64,000 bases of DNA from Allomuricauda sp. TY007 (GCF_010468565.1 NZ_WUEG01000002.1:62001-126000), one strand, 5' to 3'. Counted from the first letter of the stretch, positions 45,831 through 54,640 are shown. The notes: generated by a model from the letters alone, not told the origin. Translations and numbers: made by a program.

Positions 45831-46676
45831 ATGAAAATAAAGAAATACCTTCCCTTTGTTCTTTTGGCCCTTGTTACGGCGGGAATGCTGTTCTTCGTAA
45901 GCAAATCCATCAAGTTGCAAAAAGAATTTGCCCAAGCTGCGGAGGAAAATAAAATCATTTCGGAAAAGCTTAACGCGTATGAACAATTAACGGAGATAGA
46001 CTCCTTGTTGCTTCAAGGTGATTATAACACGGCCATTGATTCCTATAATGCTGCCATGAATTTCAAAGAGGAAAACAATAGGGTAATTCCGTTGCGGATT
46101 GCATTGGCAGAAAAGCTGAGAAATACCAATACCGGTGTATATGCTGTTCAAAACAGTACAGTAGACGAGCAAGATACGCTTCCCGCTTCGGGTTGGAACG
46201 AGGAATTGGCCGTTAGAAAATATGATTCCCTTAGTTTTTCCTTGAAAAAGACCAAGGTGCAATTGGCCCGTTTAAAAAAGCAGCTCCAACAAAAATCGTT
46301 TGGGGAGTACCTTACATTTAAGAGCAAAAAGGGAAGTCAAATGCACTACATAGGTCAAGTTAAAGACGGTAAGGCCCATGGCTTTGGTGTTGCTTTGTTG
46401 GATACAGGGAGCAGGTATGAAGGCGAATGGCAAAACAATCAGCGACATGGCGAAGGTACTTTTTATTGGCCCGATGGCGAATATTACGTGGGCAACTATA
46501 AAAACGATAAACGCAGTGGTTTTGGCAGCTACCATTGGCCCAATGGCGAAAAATACACAGGCGAGTGGGAGGATGACAAGCGTAGCGGAACCGGTAAGTT
46601 TTACGATGCAGAAGGCGATGTGGTCGCTGGTGGCGAGTGGAACGACGATAAGCTGGTAGAGGTCAACGAGAAGTAA
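45831..46676 (+). CDS. Membrane-anchored MORN-repeat protein
   Basis: The 281 residues have an N-terminal TM helix (YLPFVLLALVTAGMLFFV), then a coiled coil (about residues 25-55, and again near 140-160). Four MORN units span about residues 180-270: MHYIGQVKDGKAHGFGVALL, YEGEWQNNQRHGEGTFYW, YVGNYKNDKRSGFGSYHW and YTGEWEDDKRSGTGKFY. MORN repeats often bind lipids or dimerise. It follows the DUF2490 gene by 33 bp and likely completes a three-gene envelope unit. Confidence 0.83.
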   Translation: MKIKKYLPFVLLALVTAGMLFFVSKSIKLQKEFAQAAEENKIISEKLNAYEQLTEIDSLLLQGDYNTAIDSYNAAMNFKEENNRVIPLRIALAEKLRNTNTGVYAVQNSTVDEQDTLPASGWNEELAVRKYDSLSFSLKKTKVQLARLKKQLQQKSFGEYLTFKSKKGSQMHYIGQVKDGKAHGFGVALLDTGSRYEGEWQNNQRHGEGTFYWPDGEYYVGNYKNDKRSGFGSYHWPNGEKYTGEWEDDKRSGTGKFYDAEGDVVAGGEWNDDKLVEVNEK

Positions 46677-46761
46677 TAATGCACTTTTTGGAATTACATC
46701 AAAATTAGGAAATGTACGTAATTGAATTAATTATACTACACCAACTTTATAGTCAGGGGAG

Positions 46762-47457
46762 TTAGTTTTTTATGGTGATTGAGCTAACAGATATTGAAAA
46801 ATTGCCAAAACCATCTATACTTTTAACACTAATGCTATACGTTTCTCCTAGATTAACTACGATGGGATCCAAGGTAGTTTCGGCCATACCAGTTTGGTTC
46901 ACTACGTCTATACCCTTGCTATCTTTTACAAGTATATTGTATGTTAGGGCGTCACCATCTTGATCACTACCTGACCAAGAAACTATTAGTTCGGAAGTTT
47001 CACTTTTAAACTCGGTACTTATTTCTGCCGCATAGGGCGCATAATTGGCAACAGACTCACCTGGAGTGGTAAAGGACATTGTATCGCTTTTTGTTTGACC
47101 TGCACTATTTTCTGCAGTCACGGTCCATGTATAGGATTTACCTTTGTCCAAAGTGACTTCTACATCTGTTCTGGAAGCACTAATGCTATTCTGGATAACG
47201 TTTCCATCAAAAACTTCTAAAACATAACCGGTTGCATTTGAGACACTGCCCCATGTAAAAAGAACAATGGCTTTGGTTTCATCTTGGGGGACTTCGATAA
47301 AATCAGAACAAGTTTCTCCATTTGTTGGAAGAATCCCGTTGGGTTTACCTGGGGGCATCACTTCTACCTCTTCAGTTGATGAAGATGATGAGCATGCGCC
47401 TACCAGCATCAATAAAATGATTAAAGCTAGAGTTTGACTTATTAAGGACTTTATCAT
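46762..47457 (-). CDS. Lipoprotein with fibronectin type III-like domains
   Basis: The 231 residues start with an SPII signal ending MLVGACSSSSS (lipid Cys22). Two FN3-like beta domains follow, the first with FTWGSVSNATGYVLEVFDGN and YTWTVTAENSAGQT, the second with LIVSWSGSDQDGDALTYNIL. It is probably a surface or periplasmic binding partner. Its ATG overlaps the stop of the upstream 870-residue T9SS protein by 4 nt, so the two are coupled. Confidence 0.82.
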   Translation of the reverse strand: MIKSLISQTLALIILLMLVGACSSSSSTEEVEVMPPGKPNGILPTNGETCSDFIEVPQDETKAIVLFTWGSVSNATGYVLEVFDGNVIQNSISASRTDVEVTLDKGKSYTWTVTAENSAGQTKSDTMSFTTPGESVANYAPYAAEISTEFKSETSELIVSWSGSDQDGDALTYNILVKDSKGIDVVNQTGMAETTLDPIVVNLGETYSISVKSIDGFGNFSISVSSITIKN

Positions 47458-50066
47458 TGTTTAATTATTTTAAATCTTTTGATTTTATCTTCAGCAACCA
47501 AGTGAACGACATAAAATCCAGCAGACTGGTTTTCCAAATGAATGGTTTTGTTGTTCAAGGAATTCATTTTTTTACTTAATACAAGTTGGCCAATGGAGTT
47601 GTATACGTTTATTTGGTTGATTGTGGTTTCTCCTGAGATGGACAACATGCCCGAGGTAATGGTAGGGTAGACCTGCATTTCGGTTTCCAAGACAAGATTA
47701 TCTTCTATGGTTCCCTGACATTCACTCTTGCCTGATATATGAACCGTATTGGAATCTTGTAAATTTCGTATCAAAATCTCGTTTTCATCATCAGTACTAA
47801 AAGAATAGTGACTTTGGACACCATTAACATCGACTACATACTCTTTGCTACCAGAAACAAGATACTTTGCAACCTTATTGCTTTTGTCGACAATGGTCCT
47901 TTTTCCGGATATGTTGTTCATTTCATTGATGGTAAGGCCAAATAACTGTTCATAACGTATTTCAGGTATCGAAACAATCACTTCGTATGAGCCCGGAGCA
48001 AGATTATCCAATATAAAATCGACTTCCAGACTTACATTTTCGAAGCTTTCACTAATTCCTTCACCTTCCAAACTGATATCAAAAGCATAACCGGATAGGG
48101 TGGTGCCCACTTCTATTCTGGCATTATCCACATTAGGGCATGATTGTGATTTACCAACTACGCTTAACGCGTCCGGAGCTATAAAATCACAACCATCTTC
48201 ATTAACAGCTATGCCTGGGTAGGTATCGGGGCAAAGATCATGCGCATTGGCGACGCCGTCGTTGTCATCATCAGGAAAAGGAACCACTACTTCGGATACG
48301 GGTCTAGACCAAACACTAAATCTATAAGTGCCAGCGAACAATTGTCCATTATTAAGGAAAATACTGGTAGTGCCAAGGTTTCCCATACCGTCGGTGAACG
48401 AATACCAAACATCTTGATCTATAGTTGTGGCCTTGAAACCTTTTCGTGTCGCCAAATACAGAACATCTCCCTCAACCGTAATGTTCTCTACTATGCTATA
48501 GTCTGTATTTTGGTAGGTGGTCCAAGTTTGGCCCATATCGGAAGATTTATGAAGGCCATAACTGTCTGAAACAAAAAGTTTACCATTGATAATGTCAATA
48601 TCTTCAATAAAAATAGAATCATTCTCTAAAGTGGTGATGAGATTCCAACTTTGCCCCATATCCGTAGATAGGTAAACATCGCCGTTTCCCGAATCCAGAA
48701 GCATTGTAGATCCTTCTAGTGCTATTTTCACATAAGACTCCCCTGAATCCAAACCTTCGGGTACAAAAACATCCCATGTTTCTCCTAAATCCTCGGACAA
48801 GTAGATGCCTTCGCCCAGCATTCCTGAGACCAAAACACCATTGCTGTAATCCAATGCAGAGGTAGCGATATTGACACTTGGGTTTATCTTTTTTTCCCAA
48901 GTATCACCATTGTCATTGGATAAGAACACCCCTCCACCGGTGGCAATAATTAGTTTATTGTCCACTTCTATCATTTCATGGATAGTGAAAGCGTTTGGTC
49001 TGTCGATTCCTGAATTAATAGCGGTCCAGGAGACACCATTGTCAGCAGAACGGAACAGCCCATTACCTCCAGTACCTGTAAAAAGGTAGTAATCATTTGA
49101 AGCAAAAGTTGTAATGTTTTGTGTTCTTATGCCTGTATTGTTCCATGTCCAAGACATACCATTATCCAATGATTCATAGTTACCAGAAGTAGAGCTGACT
49201 ATTATTTTCCCATTTGATATTAGTAAAGACTTCAAAATGCTATAATTGTCAGGGGACAAAACCGAGACCTCACTCCAAGTGGCTCCATTATCGTTTGAAT
49301 AAAAATATGAACGTGACCCACCAACAGCATATACAGTATTTTGTATGGAAATTAGGTCTGAAATACTTGCGTTCCCGGTGTTCATTGCTACCCATGTACT
49401 CAAATTATCATTAGAAACATATACTTCACCAATACCTCCAACATACAATATTCCGTTTTGAGTTGTTAAAGACCATGCGCCATGGGTAAGTCCAGGTATG
49501 TCCACTTGTGTCCAGATAGCGCTATTACCATCATTTTCGAAAACCCCGTCTAGTGTGCCTACATATATTTTGGAATTAAATACTACAAAATCGCTGACTT
49601 GATAACCTGTAACTCCAGTACTCCAAACTGTCCAATTTTCTCCTGAATCAAGAGATCGATATATTACACCTGTATCCGTACCACCATAAATTGTGGTACC
49701 ATTGGCAAATACCTTGTAAAATGTAAGGTCCTCAATATCTTTATTTGCGGGAACCCAAGAATTTCCTTCATCTGTTGATTTATAAATACCGTTTCCGACC
49801 AAAGCAACATAAATAGTATTGCCATCAGTAGTTAAACTAGTTGCCCCGCCATCTTCCGGTAGACCAGAAATACTTTGGGTCCATGATTCCCCATTATTTG
49901 TAGAAGAATGAATTGTATACGAAGAAATCACCAGTAACGTATTGTTCACTTTGATAATATCACCAGTAGCCCCACCCTCAGGCCCCGGTGTAGGTGTCCA
50001 TTGAGAATGAGAAAGTGCAGTAAAAAAAAATAAACAGAAACAAAGAAATGGTTTGAGGTTGGTCAT
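47454..50066 (-). CDS. T9SS-exported protein with Asp-box (sortilin/YCF48-like) propeller
   Basis: The 870-residue protein has a signal peptide ending near TALSHSQ. About nine Asp-box motifs of the S-x-D-x-G-x-x-W type (STDEGNSWV, SLDSGENWT, SADNGVSWT, STDMGQSWN and others) indicate one or more beta-propellers over residues 20-600. A thrombospondin-3-like Ca2+ loop DDDNDGVANAHDLCPDT follows. The C-terminal type A sorting domain begins at VYPTITSGMLSISG and ends VAEDKIKRFKIIKQ. It is therefore secreted and anchored by the type IX system. The ligand or substrate is unknown. The downstream partner is the FN3 lipoprotein. Confidence 0.88.
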   Translation of the reverse strand: MTNLKPFLCFCLFFFTALSHSQWTPTPGPEGGATGDIIKVNNTLLVISSYTIHSSTNNGESWTQSISGLPEDGGATSLTTDGNTIYVALVGNGIYKSTDEGNSWVPANKDIEDLTFYKVFANGTTIYGGTDTGVIYRSLDSGENWTVWSTGVTGYQVSDFVVFNSKIYVGTLDGVFENDGNSAIWTQVDIPGLTHGAWSLTTQNGILYVGGIGEVYVSNDNLSTWVAMNTGNASISDLISIQNTVYAVGGSRSYFYSNDNGATWSEVSVLSPDNYSILKSLLISNGKIIVSSTSGNYESLDNGMSWTWNNTGIRTQNITTFASNDYYLFTGTGGNGLFRSADNGVSWTAINSGIDRPNAFTIHEMIEVDNKLIIATGGGVFLSNDNGDTWEKKINPSVNIATSALDYSNGVLVSGMLGEGIYLSEDLGETWDVFVPEGLDSGESYVKIALEGSTMLLDSGNGDVYLSTDMGQSWNLITTLENDSIFIEDIDIINGKLFVSDSYGLHKSSDMGQTWTTYQNTDYSIVENITVEGDVLYLATRKGFKATTIDQDVWYSFTDGMGNLGTTSIFLNNGQLFAGTYRFSVWSRPVSEVVVPFPDDDNDGVANAHDLCPDTYPGIAVNEDGCDFIAPDALSVVGKSQSCPNVDNARIEVGTTLSGYAFDISLEGEGISESFENVSLEVDFILDNLAPGSYEVIVSIPEIRYEQLFGLTINEMNNISGKRTIVDKSNKVAKYLVSGSKEYVVDVNGVQSHYSFSTDDENEILIRNLQDSNTVHISGKSECQGTIEDNLVLETEMQVYPTITSGMLSISGETTINQINVYNSIGQLVLSKKMNSLNNKTIHLENQSAGFYVVHLVAEDKIKRFKIIKQ

Positions 50067-50468
50067 TTATGTTAAGATTATTACTTCAGATTTGTTAAAG
50101 AAAATAAAATTTTATTGAAACCTTATCACAAAATGATAAAAAGCTAATAAAAATCGTCAACTTGACAGCCCTTGTTTAGGATGGGGAGAGGGAAGTTACA
50201 AATACAAAAAAGGATACCATTTAAAAGCTTTCTGGTAAACCTTAGGAGAATTAATATTAAGCTTATTTACTCCTTAAAAATTGAGGAAAACCTCTAAAAA
50301 ACAACGACAAAAACCATTGAATTTTTAAGGTGTTTCACCAAGTGCGTCTTCCAATAAATCAATATCTTTAAGATTGATCGGGTGATTGATTTCGTATCCG
50401 TTCCCCCTCGATATTTTAGGTTCAAAAGGTTTCCCATATACATTGTAGAACATCTTTAAAACAAAAAC
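50067..50468. other. AT-rich spacer
   Basis: It lies between the divergent T9SS gene and the EEP-family gene. No strong palindrome or repeat family was recognised. Its right third contains the 42-codon minus-strand open frame listed separately. Confidence 0.5.
50325..50453 (-). CDS. Possible 42-residue small protein
   Basis: A short frame beginning ATG at 50453 encodes MFYNVYGKPFEPKISRGNGY, then EINHPINLKDIDLLEDALGE and a TP end. Composition and codon use look protein-like and it ends cleanly in TAA. It lies 15 bp from the divergent EEP-family start. There is no family recognition. It could also be chance. Confidence 0.35.
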   Translation of the reverse strand: MFYNVYGKPFEPKISRGNGYEINHPINLKDIDLLEDALGETP

Positions 50469-51626
50469 ATGTGGTACACGGATCTTAGGCCGGACGAAGA
50501 GCTCAGTACCAACCGCTACTTTCTGGTAATGCTCGACAAATACAACGACTACGCCAGGTTGTTGGACAACAAGGGCAAGGAACGCACCATAAAAGGATTG
50601 CTAAAACTAAAAGAAGGCCTCATCAACAACATTCCGCCGAAGGGAGTGGACAAAAACCTATTGTTGGCCTCTTGGAACATTAAAAACTTTGGAAGATTAA
50701 AGGACCGGACGGCCGAATCACTTTTTTACATAGCGGAGATCATCAATGCGTTCGACATTGTGGCACTGCAAGAAATCAACGGTGACTTAGACCATTTTGA
50801 CAAGGTAATGAAACTCTTGGGAAGCGATTGGAAATATACCATTAGCGATGTGACCGAAGGTGACGCGGGCAACGAGGAGCGCTTTGGATTTATTTACGAT
50901 TCGCGGCGGGTGACCCACTCGGGCTTGTCCGGCGAACTGGTAATCCCGGATGAGTTTATCTCGGCAAACCCCATTATAAAACAACTGAAACGCACCCCTA
51001 CGTTCACTGGTTTTGAAAGTGGATGGAAAAAGTTCTCCATCGTGAGTTTGCATTTGCACCCAGGGGATGGTGCCAACGACCTGGGAGAACCTACGGACAA
51101 AGAAATCCGAAAGGAAGAGGTACGGCTCCTGATGCAGCTTTTGGAGCTGAAACTGAACCGTTCTTCCTTAGAGGAACGAAACCTTATTGTGTTGGGCGAC
51201 ACGAATCTATATGAAGCGGACGAGGATATTGTCCAATTAATGAACGACAAAGGTTTTTTTGAAAGTGATGGCCTCAAGGGCAAATACACCAACACGAGCC
51301 TCAACCAGATTTATGACCGCATTTTTTTGCATGTTGACCAATATTTTAAAATTGGCAAGGATGAAGATGGGAAGGAGCGGGGAGGCGTCTTTAAATTGTT
51401 CGATTATGTGTACAAAAACACCCCGGACGCAATTTCAACATACCACGAGTTGATGTTGAGCCATAAAGATGACCCGTCCACATTGACTTCCGATGAAGCA
51501 TTCCGGACGTATTTCAACAGGTATTGGAAACGGAACCAGATAAGCGATCACCTGCCCGTATGGTTGGAAATTGAGACCGACAGCACACAGAGCTTCTTAA
51601 CCAACAAATTGGCACTTTTGGAGTAA
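50469..51626 (+). CDS. Endonuclease/exonuclease/phosphatase (EEP) family protein
   Basis: This is a 385-residue soluble phosphoesterase of the DNase I-like fold. The signature pieces are LLASWNIKNFG, DIVALQEING (catalytic Glu), GFIYDSRRV, IVSLHLHPGD, VLGDTNLYEADED (Asp and Asn) and ISDHLPVWLEI (C-terminal Asp-His). There is no signal peptide. The first 60 residues are an unusual extension before the catalytic start. Substrate class (DNA, phospholipid or inositol phosphate) cannot be told. It is monocistronic. Confidence 0.88.
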   Translation: MWYTDLRPDEELSTNRYFLVMLDKYNDYARLLDNKGKERTIKGLLKLKEGLINNIPPKGVDKNLLLASWNIKNFGRLKDRTAESLFYIAEIINAFDIVALQEINGDLDHFDKVMKLLGSDWKYTISDVTEGDAGNEERFGFIYDSRRVTHSGLSGELVIPDEFISANPIIKQLKRTPTFTGFESGWKKFSIVSLHLHPGDGANDLGEPTDKEIRKEEVRLLMQLLELKLNRSSLEERNLIVLGDTNLYEADEDIVQLMNDKGFFESDGLKGKYTNTSLNQIYDRIFLHVDQYFKIGKDEDGKERGGVFKLFDYVYKNTPDAISTYHELMLSHKDDPSTLTSDEAFRTYFNRYWKRNQISDHLPVWLEIETDSTQSFLTNKLALLE

Positions 51627-51677
51627 AGAATCGGTACAAATACCCGTTTTTAGTGAAACCAATGGGCAACTCCTTCG

Positions 51678-51705
51678 TTTAACCGTTTTATACCCTGTAT
51701 ATTTG
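51678..51705 (+). promoter_or_regulatory. Candidate promoter of the FKBP gene
   Basis: TATATTTG at 51698-51705 is preceded by TTT (one mismatch to TTG) with a 17-nt spacer, 35 nt upstream of the start. The fit is good for the -7 element and fair for the -33. Confidence 0.45.
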
Positions 51706-51739
51706 CAACGTTTTGATTTTAAAACTATAAACAAAAATT

Positions 51740-52168
51740 ATGAGTACAGTAAAAGAGAATGACACTGTAAAGGTGCACTACACAGGTAAATTGACCAATG
51801 GACAGGTTTTTGACAGTTCGTTGGAGCGCGAACCTATGGAGGTAGCCTTGGGTCAGGGTCAACTTATACCGGGATTTGAAAAAGGACTTATCGATATGGC
51901 CGTTAATGAAAAGAAAACCATTACCATTGATAAGGAAGATGCGTATGGAGAGGTCAACGAAGCACTTTTTCAAAAAATCTCAAAATCACAATTGCCCGAA
52001 GACCTTAAACCAGAAGTTGGGATGGGATTGGTAGGTTCCAATGCACAAGGGCAAGAACAACAATTTCGTGTTGCAAAAGTAGAAGAGGAAGATATTATTA
52101 TAGATGCCAACCACCCGTTGGCGGGCCAAGATTTGGTGTTCGACCTTGAAGTGGTCGAGATACTTTAG
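51740..52168 (+). CDS. FKBP-type peptidyl-prolyl isomerase, SlyD-like
   Basis: The 142 residues consist of the FKBP core (VKVHYTGKLTNGQVFDSSLE, GQGQLIPGFEKGLIDMAVNE) with the inserted IF chaperone flap (EALFQKISKSQLPEDLKPEV). The C-terminal strand DLVFDLEVVEIL completes the core. This SlyD-type arrangement combines proline isomerase and chaperone activity in the cytoplasm. The histidine-rich metal tail of E. coli SlyD is missing. Confidence 0.92.
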   Translation: MSTVKENDTVKVHYTGKLTNGQVFDSSLEREPMEVALGQGQLIPGFEKGLIDMAVNEKKTITIDKEDAYGEVNEALFQKISKSQLPEDLKPEVGMGLVGSNAQGQEQQFRVAKVEEEDIIIDANHPLAGQDLVFDLEVVEIL

Positions 52169-52190
52169 TGTAACAACTACATTGAGAACA

Positions 52191-52219
52191 AAAGTGCCCT
52201 GTCAATACGATGGGGCTTT
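52191..52219 (+). terminator. Weak terminator after the FKBP gene
   Basis: The imperfect stem aaaagtgccc / ggggctttt has a bulge and an 11-nt loop and is followed by eight T. It lies 22 bp after the stop codon. Confidence 0.5.
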
Positions 52220-52258
52220 TTTTTGGATTTACGTCCTGCTCATGGGTAAACATTTTGC

Positions 52259-52474
52259 TTACTGTTCCAAATGGATAGCAACGACCGCTTCTTTTAGTTC
52301 CATAAGCACATGACACACATTTTGGCGCTCCAGTTCTGAAAAGGCATCCGCGGGGAGATAATGGAACATATAAATGGCCTTGTCCAACCATTGGGTAAAG
52401 GACAGCAGGTCGCCTTCGTGGCATTCCTCGAAGTAGGAGAGGAGGGGGAGTAGGTTAATTTCTTTGGGATTCAT
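52259..52474 (-). CDS. Small hypothetical protein
   Basis: The 71-residue protein MNPKEINLLPLLSYFEECHE... is acidic and predicted all-helical, with no TM segment and no named domain. It ends ELKEAVVAIHLEQ. The region is more GC-rich than the following accessory strip and codon use looks normal. It is isolated on the minus strand between the FKBP gene and the XRE regulator. Confidence 0.55.
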   Translation of the reverse strand: MNPKEINLLPLLSYFEECHEGDLLSFTQWLDKAIYMFHYLPADAFSELERQNVCHVLMELKEAVVAIHLEQ

Positions 52475-52501
52475 ACTAGAAAGTTATTAACAAGGAGTGA
52501 A

Positions 52502-52614
52502 GTAACTCACACTTATTTATATGTAATTTACACTTAAACAAAGCAAAGTTAAACTTACATAAATAAATTTGAAAAAATAAGGTTTTGTTATATAAATGAA
52601 AGTTTAAGTTACAT
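52502..52614 (+). promoter_or_regulatory. Operator array upstream of the XRE regulator
   Basis: There are four related boxes: GTAACTCACACTTA (52502), GTAATTTACACTTAAAC (52523), AGTTAAACTTACAT (52547) and AGTTTAAGTTACAT (52601). The first two are direct repeats 21 bp apart, and the last two read as their near-inverse. This multi-box layout ahead of an HTH gene suggests autoregulation. Confidence 0.5.
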
Positions 52615-52657
52615 TTTAACAAGTTTGAATTATATCTTGTAGTTTCTTAAAGATATC

Positions 52658-52864
52658 ATGGTAGATAGAATTAACAGGATAAAAGAAGTATTGGTAATAC
52701 AAGGAAAGTCACAAGTTTGGCTTGCGGAGCAACTTGGAAAAAGCACAACTTCAATAACAGCCATCTGCAATAATAAATCCCAGCCACATTTAAAAGATTT
52801 AAAAAAGATCGCTGAAATCCTTGATGTCGATATTCGGGAGCTATTGGTGCCGACAAAAATTTGA
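52658..52864 (+). CDS. XRE-family helix-turn-helix regulator
   Basis: This is a compact 68-residue Cro/CI-type DNA-binding domain: IKEVLVIQGKSQVWLAEQLG, then KSTTSITAICNNKSQPHLKD and the last helix IAEILDVDIRELLVP. It has no effector domain. The downstream membrane-protein frame starts within or just after it. Together with the operator array this looks like a small regulator/membrane-partner pair. The coding sequence is AT-rich like the rest of the strip. Confidence 0.88.
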   Translation: MVDRINRIKEVLVIQGKSQVWLAEQLGKSTTSITAICNNKSQPHLKDLKKIAEILDVDIRELLVPTKI

Positions 52865-52874
52865 TTTAAATATT

Positions 52875-53244
52875 TTGGTCAGAAAATGGCAGTTTAGAAA
52901 GTTATACATTAACAAAGACAGCTTAGATGTCAAAAAAGGCAAATATTCGTTGAGGAAAATTGATAGGCGGATATTGAAATATGTGCCAAAGTTATTTGAA
53001 ATCCTTGGATGGGCAGCTATATTGGGAGTGTTCAGATATATTTCCTTAGACAAAGAATTGATTTCAGCTTTGGTTATCTATGGAATCGGCTTAATACTAT
53101 TTTCTCTTTACATTCAAGTTTATATTTTCTATGAGGTATTGGGGAAAAGTATTCCAGTAAAAAGGAATTTATTTTTTAATAGGTGCTGTTTCAGGTTTAT
53201 CTATGTTTTGGCTTTTGGAATCAATAATGCCTCATTTTAGTTAG
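52875..53244 (+). pseudogene. Frameshifted small membrane protein
   Basis: The open frame encodes a basic segment and two TM helices (FEILGWAAILGVFRYI and ELISALVIYGIGLILFSLYIQVY). It then degrades after PVKRNLFF. Removing one T from the T6 run at 53172-53177 restores a third hydrophobic helix, LIGAVSGLSMFWLLESIMPH, with a stop at 53242-53244. I therefore read a +1 frameshift, either a sequencing slip or true decay. The start is uncertain: TTG at 52875 or ATG at 52821 inside the regulator gene. The function is unknown. Confidence 0.6.
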
Positions 53245-53602
53245 TATTAATGAAGTTGAAATTGGCCAGAAGAAAATGCGGGCCAGCGTTGGGGTGAACC
53301 TGCCTGTCGGCAGACAGGTTTGTGGCTTGCACGTCAGCGCCATTGCCCTGGGCTTTGAGTTGGGGCGTTCAAAAAGCCCTAATAGCGAAGCTATAAGACA
53401 CAAAGGGCGCGTGGAAGCCTATTTTCTTCTTGATTTTTTGTTTCTTTTTTAGTTCTGCTGAGCACGACCAAAGTATCAAGAAAAAAGAAAGGAACACAAG
53501 TAATGTAATCTAGATTACCTAATTTACGGTGTAAATTTGGAACGCGTTATCTGTTTCAATAGGGGAATTAATAAAGTTATTTATAATATATAAAGAATAA
53601 AG
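53245..53602. repeat. Spacer with REP-type palindrome
   Basis: A palindrome acctgcctgtcggcagacaggt lies at about 53299-53320. It is the same module as the 20-bp insert at 28943-28962. It is embedded in more GC-rich sequence that resembles the degraded end of another element. An AT-rich stretch follows up to the HepT gene. No gene is credible. Confidence 0.55.
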
Positions 53603-54052
53603 ATGAGTTCGAACTCACAGGATATAAGGTGGCATCAGCGATTGAGTAATTATAGCAAGGCATTATTACAGCTTAATGAAGCTGTTAAAATAGCTAATCA
53701 GAGAGCGTTAACCAATCTTGAGCAACAGGGTTTAATCCAGTCCTTTGAATTTACGCATGAGTTAGCATGGAATGTAATGAAGGACTATTTTTATTATCAA
53801 GGGAATACAGAAATAAGAGGTAGTAGGGATGCTACACGTGAGGCTTTTAAATTTAATTTAATTAGTCATGGCGATGTTTGGATGGATATGATTGTAAGCC
53901 GAAATAAAACGAGTCATACTTATGATGAGGATACGGCTTCTGAAATAACTGAAAATATCATCAATGATTATGCTACATTATTCAACGAATTTCATAGTCA
54001 AATGGTAGAATTGAGGGATGGAGAGCAAAATGAAATATTTAAAGAAGAATGA
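53603..54052 (+). CDS. hepT: HEPN-domain toxin HepT (HI0074 family)
   Basis: This is a 149-residue all-helical HEPN protein, the RNase toxin of a type VII toxin-antitoxin pair. Residues 100-107 are RNKTSHTY, an exact RX4HXY motif. Arg and His are the RNase residues, and the tyrosine is the site that the antitoxin AMPylates in characterised HepT-MntA systems. The preceding FTHELAWNVMKDYF helix is also typical of the nucleotidyltransferase-substrate-binding family. Its stop overlaps the next gene's ATG (ATGA). Confidence 0.88.
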   Translation: MSSNSQDIRWHQRLSNYSKALLQLNEAVKIANQRALTNLEQQGLIQSFEFTHELAWNVMKDYFYYQGNTEIRGSRDATREAFKFNLISHGDVWMDMIVSRNKTSHTYDEDTASEITENIINDYATLFNEFHSQMVELRDGEQNEIFKEE

Positions 54053-54366
54053 GATACGGTTTAAGTAGTAATACAATACAAAAAATCACCAAGATTTTTA
54101 AGAGCAACCCAAATATTCATGAAGCAGTAATTTTTGGGTCCAGGGCAATGGGAAATTATAGAGAGGGCTCGGACATTGATATTACCTTAAAAGGAAATTT
54201 AACTTTCGATAATTTATTAAGAATAGAAAGCCAACTTGATGGAGAAATGCTCCCATATAAAATGGATTTGTCAATTTTTGAAAATATCAAAAATCAGGAG
54301 TTAATATCTCATATTAATCGAGTTGGAAAAATCTTCTATCAAAAATCTAAAGTTTCAACCAATTAA
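54049..54366 (+). CDS. mntA: Minimal nucleotidyltransferase antitoxin MntA
   Basis: This is a 105-residue MNT-fold protein with the polymerase-beta signature VIFGSRAMGNYREGSDIDI (Gly30-Ser31, Asp42 and Asp44). A third carboxylate lies in PYKMDLSIFENI (Asp73). All three catalytic acids are present, so it should be able to AMPylate HepT and silence it. Translational coupling to hepT is by a 4-nt overlap. A hairpin terminator lies about 115 bp downstream. Confidence 0.88.
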   Translation: MRYGLSSNTIQKITKIFKSNPNIHEAVIFGSRAMGNYREGSDIDITLKGNLTFDNLLRIESQLDGEMLPYKMDLSIFENIKNQELISHINRVGKIFYQKSKVSTN

Positions 54367-54431
54367 AAATATTTTAGGTACTCAAAGGAAGGTTGAATCA
54401 GATAAAATATAACATGAAGACATTTGTACTA

Positions 54432-54640
54432 TAATGTTCTCGCGTTATGTAACTTGAGCTTTGGTACGGCATAAAAAGGGAAGGTCTGGAAGACCTTTTC
54501 TTTTTTGAGCGAGATGGTGCGTTGGCAAAGTTGGTACTGCACTTTCTGAAAAATTTCTTCTAAAAATTTCCTTTTTAATAATATAATGGACACTTTTTAT
54601 ACGACCCGAGGTAGGAGGGAAGGGTAATGTGTGTGGAATG
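54432..54640 (+). repeat. Left repeat flanking the parDE module
   Basis: It begins with the 19-mer taatgttctcgcgttatgt (54432-54450) and ends with a 56-nt block (54585-54640) containing tttttatacgacccgaggt and gtaatgtgtgtggaatg. The same start and end blocks recur at 55337-55468, on the other side of parD and parE. The inner part differs in length. Confidence 0.8.
54481..54506 (+). terminator. Terminator after hepT-mntA
   Basis: The perfect 7-bp stem aaggtct / agacctt has a gga loop and is followed by ttctttttt. It lies inside the left parDE-flanking repeat. Confidence 0.75.
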
